Origin: an uncultured Butyrivibrio sp.
GTDB taxonomy: Bacteria > Bacillota > Clostridia > Lachnospirales > Lachnospiraceae
Reading direction: 5' to 3'
Assembly (NCBI GenBank): GCA_946623755.1
Contig: CAMORK010000024.1
Span: 1 to 33,535 of the forward strand
DNA length: 33,535 nucleotides
Shown here: positions 5,979 through 13,858 of the stretch, one piece after another
Position numbering within the stretch: the first letter of the stretch is position 1
Layout: each line of letters starts with the position of its first letter
Program-made: the position numbers and the translations under genes
The notes under the pieces: generated by a model
Database searches by the model: none
Told to the model about the DNA's origin: nothing
The model's input: the letters and a program-made list of their open reading frames with translations, nothing else

Positions 5979-7259
5979 TTATTCCTTGCGCAGTTCGGAC
6001 ATTGCCTGATTAACCGCTGCAGTTACAGCATCGGTTGTGGATGCAGCTGCTGCCTGTCCTGCATTGTTTTTGGCCTTAACCATCTCTGCCTGCTTGCCTG
6101 CAACTTCAAGTGCCATGATCCTGTCCTTGGTAAGCACAAGACTTTGTCCGAGAGGATTGACTACAATACCCTCTCTGTCCTTGATAAAGCGGATGGCATC
6201 CTGATATTTGAACACTCCGGCATTCCAGCCCTTGGTCACGCCCTGCTTGGCAAACTCAAAAGGATCTGTATATACAGGAAGGAACTGCTTGTCTTCCTGA
6301 GTCTTGAGTACCATGAACTTAAGCTTGGTATCCTTGCCAATCCTGATCCTGCCGTTCTCATCTGTTTCCGTGGGTCCCTCATGCTGTGTGGGAACCAGAA
6401 GCTGAGCATTTCTTATTAAAGAAAGCATTCTCATTTCCTTGGCCTTTAATATCTGATCTCTCTTTTCATATTTGACAGGCCATCTGACTTCCTCAAGGAA
6501 ATCGATCATCGCAAAGTTGAGTGCAGAATTGACAGGCTCAGGTCTGTTCTCTGCTCCGCCCCACTCACCGGGAGCAGCAACAATCTCACTTCTCTTGAAT
6601 CTTGCCCGGTATCCGCCGTTATCGATCAAAAGATTCTCTATACCGATGTAATACAGATAATCGAAGAATCCGAACTTGCCACCGCCCTTGTAATTAGGAT
6701 CCTCAACCAAACACTTTCTGGCCGCAACCTTCCTGAACTGTTTGTTATAGATCTCTGCAGCCTTTTCTGCAAGTTCCTGCTCATAATATACATTAGCAAA
6801 GCCCTGATCTATGAAAGGGAAACCTGTTGTCTGATCATAAAGAACGTAGAGATACTCTGCGTCCCTGACTCTGCGAAGGACCTCGTTGTAGATGAGCCTG
6901 TGGTTCTTCTCAAATCCCGGAAGCGGAGCTTTCTTGTTGAACGCTTCAAGAGTTGTCAAAAGAAATATAAGCTCCTGTCCGTTTAACCCTTGTACATATT
7001 CCTGATCTATTTCTTCCTCATAGATCATTGCGCCGATCTCATCCTTCTTATCGGCAGGAACAGTTTCCTCAATCCTGTCGTCCTCGGCGTCCTTGGTATT
7101 TATCGGATTGATTCTGCCGATAACAGGCCACTCCATATCTTCATGAGCCTTTTTTGCCTCTTCTACAGCTCTGGCTTTCTGCTCGCTCTTTATCTGTTCG
7201 AGTTCCTGCTCAGCCGCCTCCTCATTTTTCCTGTTTCCAAAAATACTAAAAATTCCCAT
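5979..7259 (-). CDS. SseB-domain protein with a long N-terminal extension
   Basis: A 426-residue, probably cytoplasmic protein. The start MGIFSIFGNRKNEE is followed by a Glu/Lys/Ala-rich, probably coiled segment (about 10-45). A central region of about 230 residues, which I do not recognise, contains Trp/Tyr-rich stretches. A C-terminal part (about 285-395) resembles the SseB family: LLVPT, DTKLKFMVLKTQEDKQFLPVYTD, then FKYQDAIRFIKDREGIVVNPLG. The tail is Ala/Gln-rich. SseB-type domains are poorly understood; no enzymatic motif is visible. Its start lies 16 bases after the M18 aminopeptidase stop, with GGGGAG (7266-7271) upstream, so it is co-transcribed with that gene. Confidence 0.75.
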   Translation of the reverse strand: MGIFSIFGNRKNEEAAEQELEQIKSEQKARAVEEAKKAHEDMEWPVIGRINPINTKDAEDDRIEETVPADKKDEIGAMIYEEEIDQEYVQGLNGQELIFLLTTLEAFNKKAPLPGFEKNHRLIYNEVLRRVRDAEYLYVLYDQTTGFPFIDQGFANVYYEQELAEKAAEIYNKQFRKVAARKCLVEDPNYKGGGKFGFFDYLYYIGIENLLIDNGGYRARFKRSEIVAAPGEWGGAENRPEPVNSALNFAMIDFLEEVRWPVKYEKRDQILKAKEMRMLSLIRNAQLLVPTQHEGPTETDENGRIRIGKDTKLKFMVLKTQEDKQFLPVYTDPFEFAKQGVTKGWNAGVFKYQDAIRFIKDREGIVVNPLGQSLVLTKDRIMALEVAGKQAEMVKAKNNAGQAAAASTTDAVTAAVNQAMSELRKE

Positions 7260-7275
7260 TTAAAACTCCCCTGAA

Positions 7276-8550
7276 TTACTTGTTATAAAAGACCTTTGAA
7301 ACTGCTGCGAGATATTCCGGATCCCTGCTGCCTGCAGATTCATAAGGTGAATGCATAGCCAGCTGTGCAAGTCCGATGTCTACCGTGTTAACAGATACCT
7401 GCGCTGTAGAGATGTTGCCCAGTGTCGATCCTCCCGGCATATCCGATCTGTTGGTAAAGGTCTGATACGGCACATCTGCCTCCTTACACAGAAGCTTGAA
7501 CTCAGCGGCTGAAACCGCATCTGTTGTGTACTTCTGATTGGCGTTGTACTTAATGACAATACCCTTGTTCATGACAGGTCTGTTTACGGGATCTGCCTTA
7601 TCTGCATAGTTGGGATGAACTGCATGCGCATTGTCTGCAGAGATCATAAAGCTGTTTGCAACTGCCATATGATACTGCTCTCTTGTCTTGCCAAGTCCGT
7701 CACATATCCTCTCGAGTGTATCCTTAAGGAATGTGGAATCCGCTCCCTGCTTGGTTCCGCTGCCAACCTCTTCGTTGTCAAAGACGCAGTGCATAGCCAC
7801 ATAGTCTTTTGCCTTGGAATTTACAAAGCCTTCGTAGCTGCAGAATACACACTCCTGATCATCAAGCCTTGAGCTTGCAATAAACTCCTCGTTAGCACCC
7901 CAGAATACAGGCCTTACTCTGTTATACAAAAACAGGTCATGTCCCAGGATATCCTCTTTTTTCTTAACCCCTGCTTCCATGGCGATCAGGGCAAAAAAGC
8001 TCTCGGCAGCCCCATCATCACCAAAGATTGGCAGCATGTCATTCTGAGCATTGTACTTCATACCGTCGTTGGCTTCCCTGTTCATGTGGATAGCAAGTGC
8101 CGGCAGCATCAAAAGATCCCTGTCTATGTTTACAAGCCTTGTCTCAGCCTTGCCCTTGTTGTTTACAACAACTCTTCCCGCAACGGAAAGCGGCCTGTCG
8201 AACCACTCTGCGCAGAGCATTCCGCCGTATTTCTCGACGTTGAGCTTAATGTATGCTCCGGCCTTCATCTCGGGATTCTCCTTGATCTTGAAGGACGGTG
8301 AATCACTGTGGCTGGCTATCATGTGGAAGCCTTTAAAGTTCTTTTTAGGAATCCTGAAAGAGATTATTGCGGAGTCGTTCCTGCGAACGAAGTAGTCACC
8401 GGCTGTGAGTTTCCAGCTACTGTCCTCCTTAAGCTCCGTGAATCCTCTTTTCAAAAGATCTCCCGCTATGTTGTCCACAACATGATAGGCTGTGGGAGAG
8501 CTGTATATAAAGTCCAGCATTCTCTTTGTCAGGTTATTATTCTTATTCAT
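7276..8550 (-). CDS. M18 family metallo-aminopeptidase
   Basis: A cytoplasmic 424-residue aminopeptidase removing N-terminal residues, typically acidic or hydrophobic, with two active-site metals. Family hallmarks are present in order: IASHSDSPSF (first metal His and substrate Asp region), SRLDDQ, VFDNEEVGSGTKQGA (catalytic/metal Glu pair), MPGGSTLGNI, and the C-terminal metal His in AMHSPYESAG. The open frame continues to a GTG at 8628, but the ATG at 8550 is preceded by AGAGGTAG and starts the conserved part, so the shorter form is chosen. The extended -10 promoter lies at 8588-8596. First gene of an operon with the SseB-domain gene. Confidence 0.95.
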   Translation of the reverse strand: MNKNNNLTKRMLDFIYSSPTAYHVVDNIAGDLLKRGFTELKEDSSWKLTAGDYFVRRNDSAIISFRIPKKNFKGFHMIASHSDSPSFKIKENPEMKAGAYIKLNVEKYGGMLCAEWFDRPLSVAGRVVVNNKGKAETRLVNIDRDLLMLPALAIHMNREANDGMKYNAQNDMLPIFGDDGAAESFFALIAMEAGVKKKEDILGHDLFLYNRVRPVFWGANEEFIASSRLDDQECVFCSYEGFVNSKAKDYVAMHCVFDNEEVGSGTKQGADSTFLKDTLERICDGLGKTREQYHMAVANSFMISADNAHAVHPNYADKADPVNRPVMNKGIVIKYNANQKYTTDAVSAAEFKLLCKEADVPYQTFTNRSDMPGGSTLGNISTAQVSVNTVDIGLAQLAMHSPYESAGSRDPEYLAAVSKVFYNK

Positions 8551-8587
8551 ATGATCTACCTCTGTACCGAATAAAATCGTAGAAAAC

Positions 8588-8596
8588 AGTATATCA
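8588..8596 (-). promoter_or_regulatory. Extended -10 promoter of the aminopeptidase operon
   Basis: TGATATACT on the minus strand: TATACT with the TGN extension, about 38 bases before the ATG. No good -35 is visible, as is usual for extended -10 promoters. Confidence 0.45.
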
Positions 8597-8615
8597 TATT
8601 TTCCCCCGATGTGAT

Positions 8616-8637
8616 AAAATGTAAGCACTTACATTTT
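8616..8637. promoter_or_regulatory. 22-bp palindrome, cre/LacI-type operator candidate
   Basis: Arms AAAATGTAAG (8616-8625) and CTTACATTTT (8628-8637) around a central CA. The core TGTAAGCACTTACA differs from the catabolite-responsive element pattern TGWAARCGYTWNCW only at the central G. It overlaps the expected -35 region of the GH105 gene and lies upstream of the divergent aminopeptidase promoter. CcpA or another LacI-family regulator is likely; which one cannot be told. Confidence 0.6.
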
Positions 8638-8640
8638 GCA

Positions 8641-8646
8641 TATATT
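8641..8646 (+). promoter_or_regulatory. Possible -10 of the GH105 gene
   Basis: TATATT 25 bases upstream of the GH105 ATG. No consensus -35 is present; the palindrome occupies that position, which suggests regulated transcription. Confidence 0.35.
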
Positions 8647-8670
8647 TAATTTAAGAATTGGGAGAAGGTT

Positions 8671-9816
8671 ATGACACGAGAAGAAACTTACGCAATGCTG
8701 AATGAATATGTCGACTATCTGCTTGAGAAGTCAGATGCAGAGCATCCTTTCTGGAATATTGAGAAGGTCCTGGAAGGCAAGCCCAACAAGTGGAACTACA
8801 TCGACGGCTGCATGATCACAGCTGTTCTGTCACTCTATGACATGACAGGAGATAAGAAATACTTAGACTTTGCGGACAACTTCATCGGCTGGTTTGTTCA
8901 GGATGACGGCTCGGTCAAGACCTACAGCACCGAGGAATACAATCTGGACAACATCAATCCCTTCAAGAACCTCTTTAAGCTCTATGACCTTACGGGAAAA
9001 GAGAAATACAGAAAGGCCATGGATATCGCGAGAAGCCAGCTGGACACCATGCCAAGGACAAAGGCCGGCAATTTCTGGCACAAAAATATCTACCCTTATC
9101 AGGTATGGCTTGACGGAATGTACATGGCTCAGCCCTTCTATATGGAGTATGAGAAGCGATACAACAAGATGCAGGGCTGTCTTGATTCCTTCAGACAGTT
9201 TAAGAATGTAGAAGCTCTCATGAAGGATAAAAAGACAGGCCTTTACTACCACGGCTACGACGAGAGCCGCGAGATGTACTGGGCAGACAAAGATACAGGT
9301 CTTAGTCCCAACTTCTGGCTCAGAGCCATCGGCTGGTTCACGGTTGCTCTTGTTGATACCGCAGAGGCCATGGATGAATCCATGTACTATGAGAAGCGCT
9401 ATCTTCAGTCCATGTTAAAAGACCTGGCAGATTCCCTTATCCCTTTCCAGGATGAAAGCGGAATGTTCTACCAGGTTGTTGATAAAAAAGATGATGAAAG
9501 AAACTACCTTGAGACCTCAGGAACAGCACTTATTGCTTACGGTCTGTTAAAGGGTGTTCGCCTCGGATACCTTCCGAAGAGATTTACCGATGTTGCAATG
9601 AAGGCCTTCGATGGCATCACCGACAAGTATCTCTCAAGGAATGAAGACGGCACTCCAAAGCTTGGCGGAATCTGCCTGGTGGCAGGCCTTGGCGGTCCCC
9701 AGCACAGGGACGGATCTCTTGAGTATTACTTCTCAGAGCCCGTTGTGGAGAACGAAGCCAAGGGCGTTGCACCACTCATTCTTCTGTACACTGAGATCTT
9801 AAGACTCAGCAAATAA
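8671..9816 (+). CDS. GH105 unsaturated rhamnogalacturonyl/glucuronyl hydrolase
   Basis: A 381-residue alpha6/alpha6-barrel glycosidase without signal peptide, so cytoplasmic. It matches the GH105/GH88 (YteR/YesR) family: WNYIDGCMITAVLSLYD near 41-57, the catalytic Asp148 in QVWLDGMYMAQPFY, a His/Trp-rich FWHKN segment, FWLRAIGWFTVALVD and a conserved C-terminal GGICLVAGLGGPQHRDGS. These enzymes remove the 4,5-unsaturated uronic acid left at chain ends by polysaccharide lyases. The ATG follows GGGAGAAGG. It is the only plus-strand gene of the sugar locus. Its last 11 bases overlap the 3' end of GH31 in convergent orientation. Substrate (rhamnogalacturonan versus other uronan) is inferred from context. 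Confidence 0.93.
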   Translation: MTREETYAMLNEYVDYLLEKSDAEHPFWNIEKVLEGKPNKWNYIDGCMITAVLSLYDMTGDKKYLDFADNFIGWFVQDDGSVKTYSTEEYNLDNINPFKNLFKLYDLTGKEKYRKAMDIARSQLDTMPRTKAGNFWHKNIYPYQVWLDGMYMAQPFYMEYEKRYNKMQGCLDSFRQFKNVEALMKDKKTGLYYHGYDESREMYWADKDTGLSPNFWLRAIGWFTVALVDTAEAMDESMYYEKRYLQSMLKDLADSLIPFQDESGMFYQVVDKKDDERNYLETSGTALIAYGLLKGVRLGYLPKRFTDVAMKAFDGITDKYLSRNEDGTPKLGGICLVAGLGGPQHRDGSLEYYFSEPVVENEAKGVAPLILLYTEILRLSK

Positions 9817-11791
9817 TGACTTTTTCAAAGACAGGTATTTCTTCTAAAGGAGCATCTGCAATTATCTCCTGACCGCCTTCACAGGTCAGTCCGGTGCTTA
9901 TGTTTTTCCAATTACAGCCCTTAGGAAGGTATACCTGTCTTTTTCTCGCTCCGGCCTCAAAGGCAGGCGCAACAAGATATCTGTCGCCGAACATGTACTC
10001 ATCCTCTGTCTCCCAGGCTCTGCTGTCATCAGGAAATTCATAAAACAGAGTCCTCATTACAGGACTTCCGCAATCGTGTGCTTCCTGCATGATTCCCCTT
10101 ATATAATCTCTCATGGACTCGCGAAGCTTAATGTACTTTTTACAAATCTCAAGGACTTCCTCTCCGTAGCTCCAGATTTCGTTGGGCGCTCCGGATCTGC
10201 AGGTTGCTCCGCCCGTTTCTCCAAACTGCGGCTGTCTGGGTTCTCTGTCACCGTGAAGTCTCATGACAGGCAAAAACGCTCCCCACTCAAACCATCTTGC
10301 AAACAGTTCCCTGAACTTCGGATCGTCGGGATTACCTCCGTGGAAACCACCGATATCAGTTGTCCACCACGGGATTCCTGCGATTCCCATATTAAGCCCC
10401 GCAGCAAGCTGATTTCTCATACAGTCAAAACTCGATGCAATATCTCCTGACCAGACCAGTGCTCCGAATCTCTGGCTGCCTGCCCAGGCGCAGCGAAGAA
10501 GATTCACTATATTCTCCTGTCCCTCAGCCTTCATACCTTCATAGAAGGTTCTCGCATATTCAACAGGATAGATATTGCCTACTTCAAGGTCAGTTCCCAA
10601 AAAATATCTGTAATTGTCAAAATCATAGACGGTGTACTCCGGTTCGGCCTCATCCAGCCAAAAGGTCTTTATCCCCAGCTCATAATAGTTCTTTTTTACC
10701 TTATCCCAGAGATACTTCCTTGCTCCCGGATTTGTGGCATCGTAGTGGATGGTGGCACCCTGGAAATTAAGCCCCGTTCTGAAGCCTCTCTCGGTTCTGA
10801 TAAGGAAGCCCTTCTCCATCATTTCTTCAAAGTTTTCGCTCTCTCTGTCAACTGTTGGCCAGATGGATACCATAAGTTCCGTTCCCATGTCCTTTAGCTC
10901 TTTTACCATTGCACCGGGATCTGGCCAGTAGGTCTTATCAAATTTCCACTCCCCCTGCTTTGGCCAGTGGAAGAAGTCGCAGACGATCATATCAAGAGGA
11001 ATTCCCATCTCATGGTATTTCCTTGCCACGCCTATGAGCTCATCCTGAGTCTGATAGCGCAGCTTACACTGCCAGAAACCAAGACCGTATTCAGGCATAA
11101 CGGGAACTGTACCGGTGACTGAAGCATAGGAATTAATTATCTCTGCAGGAGTTTCTCCCACAACAAACCAGTAATCAATATACTTGGTGGCATAGGCCTC
11201 AAAGCTCATCACATTCTTGCCAAAGACAGCCCTGCCAACAGCCGGGTTATTCCACAAAATTCCGTATCCCAGCGATGATAGAGCAAAGGGCACACTGGCC
11301 TGGGAGTTTCTATGAGCAAGCTCAAGATCACAGCCCTTGAGCTCCAATGTCTTCTGCTGGTACTGTCCCATTCCGTATATCTTCTCATCAGGGTCAAGGG
11401 ATTCAAAGCGCATTGTCACATGGTAGTCCCCCGCCACATTTGGCCTGAATTCTCTTCCTTCAACCTCGATAGCGCTGCACTTTGGATCCGTTATATCCCT
11501 GCGGTTTCTCCAGTATTCTTCGAATACCTTTTTACCGCCTTCCTTACAAATGATTATCTTTCCTGCCTTTGAAACATTAAGTTCAAGTGCCCCATTTTTA
11601 AGGACTGCACCATCCTCTCCTATCTCTATCTCAGCCTCTTCATCATGTGAAATTGTCAGAGCCCAGTCGTCATCCGGCATCTTACTTTGCTTCGTCGCTC
11701 TTACCCTGACTGCGTTCTTCCCCCAGGCTTCTATCCACAACTCTTCAGCATCATAGTGATATGCAAGTCTTTTGCCATCAACCCTAAGCAT
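9806..11791 (-). CDS. GH31 alpha-glycosidase (alpha-xylosidase-like)
   Basis: A cytoplasmic 661-residue GH31 enzyme. An N-terminal beta-sandwich precedes the (beta/alpha)8 barrel. The predicted nucleophile is Asp380 in TFWLDEAEPE and the acid/base Asp450 in ALVWSGDIASSF; further family motifs are GLGFWQCKLRYQ, WPDPGAMVKEL, GIPWWTTDIGGF and MRLHGDREP. The WLD-x-xEPE form of the nucleophile motif recalls alpha-xylosidases more than typical alpha-glucosidases, so alpha-xylosidase is my first guess, alpha-glucosidase or alpha-galactosidase the alternatives. The ATG lies 5 bases beyond the GH127 stop, with AAGGGG in the GH127 3' end, so the two are tightly coupled. The 3' end overlaps GH105 tail to tail. 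Confidence 0.92.
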   Translation of the reverse strand: MLRVDGKRLAYHYDAEELWIEAWGKNAVRVRATKQSKMPDDDWALTISHDEEAEIEIGEDGAVLKNGALELNVSKAGKIIICKEGGKKVFEEYWRNRRDITDPKCSAIEVEGREFRPNVAGDYHVTMRFESLDPDEKIYGMGQYQQKTLELKGCDLELAHRNSQASVPFALSSLGYGILWNNPAVGRAVFGKNVMSFEAYATKYIDYWFVVGETPAEIINSYASVTGTVPVMPEYGLGFWQCKLRYQTQDELIGVARKYHEMGIPLDMIVCDFFHWPKQGEWKFDKTYWPDPGAMVKELKDMGTELMVSIWPTVDRESENFEEMMEKGFLIRTERGFRTGLNFQGATIHYDATNPGARKYLWDKVKKNYYELGIKTFWLDEAEPEYTVYDFDNYRYFLGTDLEVGNIYPVEYARTFYEGMKAEGQENIVNLLRCAWAGSQRFGALVWSGDIASSFDCMRNQLAAGLNMGIAGIPWWTTDIGGFHGGNPDDPKFRELFARWFEWGAFLPVMRLHGDREPRQPQFGETGGATCRSGAPNEIWSYGEEVLEICKKYIKLRESMRDYIRGIMQEAHDCGSPVMRTLFYEFPDDSRAWETEDEYMFGDRYLVAPAFEAGARKRQVYLPKGCNWKNISTGLTCEGGQEIIADAPLEEIPVFEKVIIC

Positions 11792-11796
11792 ATGTT

Positions 11797-13743
11797 TTAC
11801 CCCTTCTCGTATAACCAGACGCGCATCTCATTGCGTCCTCTGTTTGCCCATGCATAATACGGTATCATCCTGATCTTCACAGGTTCAGTAACTGCTTCCC
11901 CGGACTTTCTGTAAAGACCGCCCTGTCCGGAAACCACAGTCCTAAAGCCGTCTGCTTCGATAACTCCGACTCCTTCCAGCAGTTCATCATGCCATTTATA
12001 CTCAAGCTTCGAAGTCCTTGGAAGGCTCAGAAGATGAAGATTGTCGCCGTTATCAACGCCCTCTGCGCAGAACACCTGAGGGCCTCTCATAACGCTCACC
12101 TTGTCCACATCCTCGGATACCAGCGGATTTGCATACCATCTTCCGGGAGTCATGTCCAGATCCAGCGTTACGACAGTTTCGCCGCTCCCTGCTTCAATAT
12201 ACCAGTAACCGTTTTCTGCAGTAATGTCAGCCCCGGCTCCGTTTACTTCTGCATGGGTATTTTCAGACCATCCGGGTATCCTGATGCCTACTTTGGCTGC
12301 TGCCGATCCTGTATTATTTATGGCAAAAGAAATCCTTCCGTCCCTGGGGTAATCGGCATCAATATCAACCGCCAGATTTCCGCCTTCATACTCCTTCTCC
12401 ATATGCGATTTTATAAAGAGGTTTACAAGAACCGTATCTCCCCTGTCTGTGTATATGTAATCTTCAACGGAAGCCAGAAGTCTTGCAAGATTCGGAGGAC
12501 AGCACGCGCATCCCAGCCAGTCGGGGCGGACGATCTTCACATGGCTCTTTGTAGGGTCTTTTTCCGATTTCTCAGGAACCACTTCCAGAGGATTAACATA
12601 GAAGAAGTGCTTGCCATCCAGAGCCATTCCGACAAGAGCCGTGTTGTAGAGAGCCCTCTCCATAACATCTCCGTACTCGCCGTCCGCACTAAGCCTTAGC
12701 ATCTGCCTTGCAAAAAAGATAAGCCCTATGGATGCACAGGTCTCGCAGTACATTGTGTCATTGGGAAGATCGTAGTCCAGAGTAAATGACTCTCCGTTTA
12801 CTGTGGAACCGATTCCTCCTGTGATGTACATTCTCTTATCTACAATATTTCTCCAGATCCTCCTGCAGACAGCTTCAAGCTCCTTATTGCCAGTAGAAGC
12901 CGCAACATCTGCCAGTGCCGTGCACATATAGACAAGTCTTACAGCATGTCCCTCCGCGCTGTCCTGTTCAAGGATAGGTGCATGTATCTGGAAGTATGTC
13001 AGAGGTGCATTGTAAAGACCTCCGATAGCAGGCTTACCTGTATCCTCTCTGAACTGTCTTTTGAAAAAGTCAGGATCCTGGCCCCTTTGCAACAGGAAGT
13101 ACTCAGCCAGTTTCATATAGCGCTCACAACCGGTCAGATGATAGAGTCTCATAAGACCTATCTCAACTTCCTCGTGTCCGTCGCAGCCGTGGATCTTGCC
13201 AGCCTCAGGGCCGAAGACAGAGTCAATATGATCAGCGAGCTTTACAGCTATATCCAGAGCCTTCTTACTTCCTGTCACCTGATTATATGCAACAGCGGCC
13301 TCTATAAAGTGACCTGCGCAGTACAGCTCATGGCTCTCTCCAAGGCGTTTGTACTTGTGGTCAGGCTCCATAATGGTGAAGTATGTATTTAGATACCCGC
13401 TCTTTTCCTGGGCATCGGCTATTAAATCAACCACTTCGTCTGTGATCTTTTTCAGATCCTCATCAGGATGGTCTTTTAATGTATATGCAGCTGCCTCCAG
13501 CCACTTGTAGACATCACTGTCCTGAAAGACCCAGCCGTAGTGTTCTCCCTTCGTTCTTCCGGCAGCTATCTTGAAGTTCTCAATGGCATGGCTCTTCTCA
13601 CTGGGGATAGAGGCATCGTTCCTTTCCTTTTCTATATTTATATCTATGTCGTCATTTAATACCTTCCACTGATATGGAATCATTCTGGTCCTGACAAGCT
13701 CTTTGTACCTGCCAAAAAACGGATCATTAATTACAGTCTTCAT
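11797..13743 (-). CDS. GH127 glycosidase (beta-L-arabinofuranosidase type, DUF1680)
   Basis: A 648-residue cytoplasmic enzyme. It has the features of HypBA1-type GH127: putative acid/base Glu318 (VNGESF), Glu334 and Cys336 in MYCETCAS, and the Cys pair Cys414-Cys415 in CACCPPN that in the family bind zinc and supply the Cys nucleophile (family knowledge from HypBA1). Other landmarks are GEHYGWVFQDSDVYKWLEAA and GHFIEAAVAY. Activities in the family include beta-L-arabinofuranosidase and other furanose side-chain cleavage on pectin. The ATG follows AGGAGAG. It sits 115 bases after the binding-protein gene, with a hairpin between them, and 5 bases before GH31. Confidence 0.93.
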   Translation of the reverse strand: MKTVINDPFFGRYKELVRTRMIPYQWKVLNDDIDINIEKERNDASIPSEKSHAIENFKIAAGRTKGEHYGWVFQDSDVYKWLEAAAYTLKDHPDEDLKKITDEVVDLIADAQEKSGYLNTYFTIMEPDHKYKRLGESHELYCAGHFIEAAVAYNQVTGSKKALDIAVKLADHIDSVFGPEAGKIHGCDGHEEVEIGLMRLYHLTGCERYMKLAEYFLLQRGQDPDFFKRQFREDTGKPAIGGLYNAPLTYFQIHAPILEQDSAEGHAVRLVYMCTALADVAASTGNKELEAVCRRIWRNIVDKRMYITGGIGSTVNGESFTLDYDLPNDTMYCETCASIGLIFFARQMLRLSADGEYGDVMERALYNTALVGMALDGKHFFYVNPLEVVPEKSEKDPTKSHVKIVRPDWLGCACCPPNLARLLASVEDYIYTDRGDTVLVNLFIKSHMEKEYEGGNLAVDIDADYPRDGRISFAINNTGSAAAKVGIRIPGWSENTHAEVNGAGADITAENGYWYIEAGSGETVVTLDLDMTPGRWYANPLVSEDVDKVSVMRGPQVFCAEGVDNGDNLHLLSLPRTSKLEYKWHDELLEGVGVIEADGFRTVVSGQGGLYRKSGEAVTEPVKIRMIPYYAWANRGRNEMRVWLYEKG

Positions 13744-13789
13744 TCCCCACTCTCCTAAGCGTTTTCTTTTGATTTTACTATATTAAGTA

Positions 13790-13813
13790 CGGGCAGAGAT
13801 AGTTCTCTGCCCG
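13790..13813 (-). terminator. Intercistronic stem-loop between binding protein and GH127
   Basis: 10-bp perfect stem (13790-13799 with 13804-13813, arms CGGGCAGAGA and TCTCTGCCCG) and a 4-base loop, 45 bases after the stop of the binding-protein gene. No T run follows on either strand, so it is more likely a weak terminator or an mRNA-stabilising/processing hairpin. It would favour binding-protein message over the hydrolases. Confidence 0.6.
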
Positions 13814-13858
13814 CAAAAATCATTGCATTTTCATCCATTTAAATTCTGTATTGACAGG

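Noticed and set aside
11989-12699. 236-residue plus-strand open frame
   Set aside because: Antisense to GH127, whose catalytic motifs are intact; no supporting ribosome binding site.
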